From an uncultured Pseudomonadota bacterium (GTDB taxonomy: Bacteria > Pseudomonadota > Gammaproteobacteria > Burkholderiales > Thiobacillaceae), in NCBI GenBank assembly GCA_903883985.1, contig CAISDD010000274.1, positions 1-5,203 on the forward strand: DNA of 5,203 bases, in the 5' to 3' direction. Below the pieces are notes generated by a model. It did no database searches. It was not told where the DNA came from and saw only the letters and a program-made list of their open reading frames with translations. Of this stretch, positions 4,672 through 5,203 are shown in pieces (position 1 is the first letter of the stretch; each line of letters starts with the position of its first letter). The position numbers and the translations under genes are program-made.

Positions 4672-5203
4672 CACGCCACCCCAACGACCAGATCAGCGAC
4701 GCCGGGATAGAACTTGAACCCCGCCTTCACCCGCAGCGAATCGCCCGCCGCCAGGCCCGGCGCGGAACAGGTCAGCGTGCAGGCGCCGCTGGCATCGGTC
4801 AGGCCGCGCGCCTTGCTGACCGACCCGGACACCGCCTCGAAGTAGACCTCGACCCGGGCCCTCTGGATCGGGCTGCCGCCGGCATCCACCAGCTGAGCGG
4901 TGACCGAAGCAGATTGTCCCGCTGCCAGCGTGGCCGGACCGGCGAGACGAATGGACGGCAACATCGCCGGCCAGATGTCTGCCAGGCTGCCCGGGCCGTG
5001 GTCGATCGGCTCGGGGCCGACATCGACCACCAGGGCACCCTTGTCTCCGGGGAGGTTCACGAGCAGGCTGCAGTCGTCGAAACAGCTCGCCTTGAAGGGC
5101 ACCACCAGGGCGGCAATGATGTTGAACTGGTTGCGCACCGCCAGGTCGTGCGGTGCAAGCCGTTCCGTCAGGGTGCAGGCGAACAGGGGAATGGGAGCGG
5201 CCA
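4671..5203 (-). CDS. Ig-like (Big_1-type) putative tail or virion surface protein, partial at the N-terminus
   Basis: The frame is open to the right edge, so the N-terminus may be missing. At least 177 residues are visible. The first visible codon is xTG, with its first base just outside the window, so a start exactly there is possible (reading on as AAPIPLFACTLTERL). An internal GTG at 5138 is a weaker alternative, because the sequence before it reads like protein. The C-terminal ~95 residues have the beta-sandwich pattern of a bacterial Ig-like domain: PSIRLAGPATLAAGQ, then a VTAQLVDAGGSPIQRARVEV-type stretch, then TDASGACTLTC. Such domains are common on phage tail and fibre proteins and on adhesins. 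The N-terminal part has a Cys/Asp cluster (SCFDDCS). The stop TGA overlaps the ATG of the oxygenase gene as TGATG, implying translational coupling. The Ig-like fold is well supported. The virion role is inferred from phage context and position upstream of the lysis genes. Confidence 0.7.
   Translation of the reverse strand, partial: AAPIPLFACTLTERLAPHDLAVRNQFNIIAALVVPFKASCFDDCSLLVNLPGDKGALVVDVGPEPIDHGPGSLADIWPAMLPSIRLAGPATLAAGQSASVTAQLVDAGGSPIQRARVEVYFEAVSGSVSKARGLTDASGACTLTCSAPGLAAGDSLRVKAGFKFYPGVADLVVGVA

Noticed and set aside
1..5203. CRISPR array, tRNA, rRNA or insertion sequence
   Set aside because: No regularly spaced repeats, cloverleaf, transposase motif or terminal inverted repeats were seen by eye on either strand.

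Overview
The window is part of a prophage or phage genome from a GC-rich proteobacterium. Every convincing gene lies on the minus strand, so the operon reads from high to low coordinates. The host group is inferred from a Gram-negative spanin pair (Rz with an embedded Rz1 lipoprotein, which needs an outer membrane) and from the high GC of the body of the window. The genus cannot be named from what is visible.

Layout in transcription order. (1) 5203-4671: 3' part of an Ig-like (Big_1-type) protein, probably a tail or virion surface protein, running off the right edge. (2) 4671-4078: a small 2-oxoglutarate/Fe(II) oxygenase-like protein, coupled to the previous gene by a TGATG overlap. (3) 4075-2702: a radical SAM/SPASM protein of the peptide-maturase type. 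An in-frame TAG at 2971-2969 lies between the two halves of its SPASM domain. A textbook intrinsic terminator (hairpin plus seven U) lies inside its codons 12-21. (4) A second intrinsic terminator at about 2682-2648. (5) The lysis cassette: three-helix holin (2633-2262), FlgJ-type glucosaminidase endolysin (2262-1801), Rz i-spanin (1801-1280) and nested Rz1 o-spanin (1578-1372). (6) A regulatory segment with a perfect 8+5+8 inverted repeat and a consensus TATAAT. It drives a small XRE-family regulator (about 1217-918). (7) A phage Gp37/Gp68 (DUF5131) radical-SAM-like protein (869-120). (8) A short, more AT-rich left edge with no convincing gene.

The most unusual part is the Ig-like / 2OG oxygenase / radical SAM-SPASM block between virion genes and the lysis genes. 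Tight coupling of the first two genes and the enzyme types suggest a post-translational modification cassette acting on a virion protein, possibly the Ig-like protein. This is inference: no precursor peptide is visible. The radical SAM gene seems to be held down or decayed, with an early terminator, an amber codon that removes the CX2CX5CX3C part of SPASM, and a terminator after it. Its arrangement could be decay, an assembly error, or deliberate low-level expression (attenuation or amber readthrough). The lysis genes downstream would need antitermination or their own promoter.

The XRE and Gp37/68 genes at the left are more AT-rich at their upstream edge and have their own promoter/operator. 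They look like an independently controlled accessory (moron-like) pair following the late operon.
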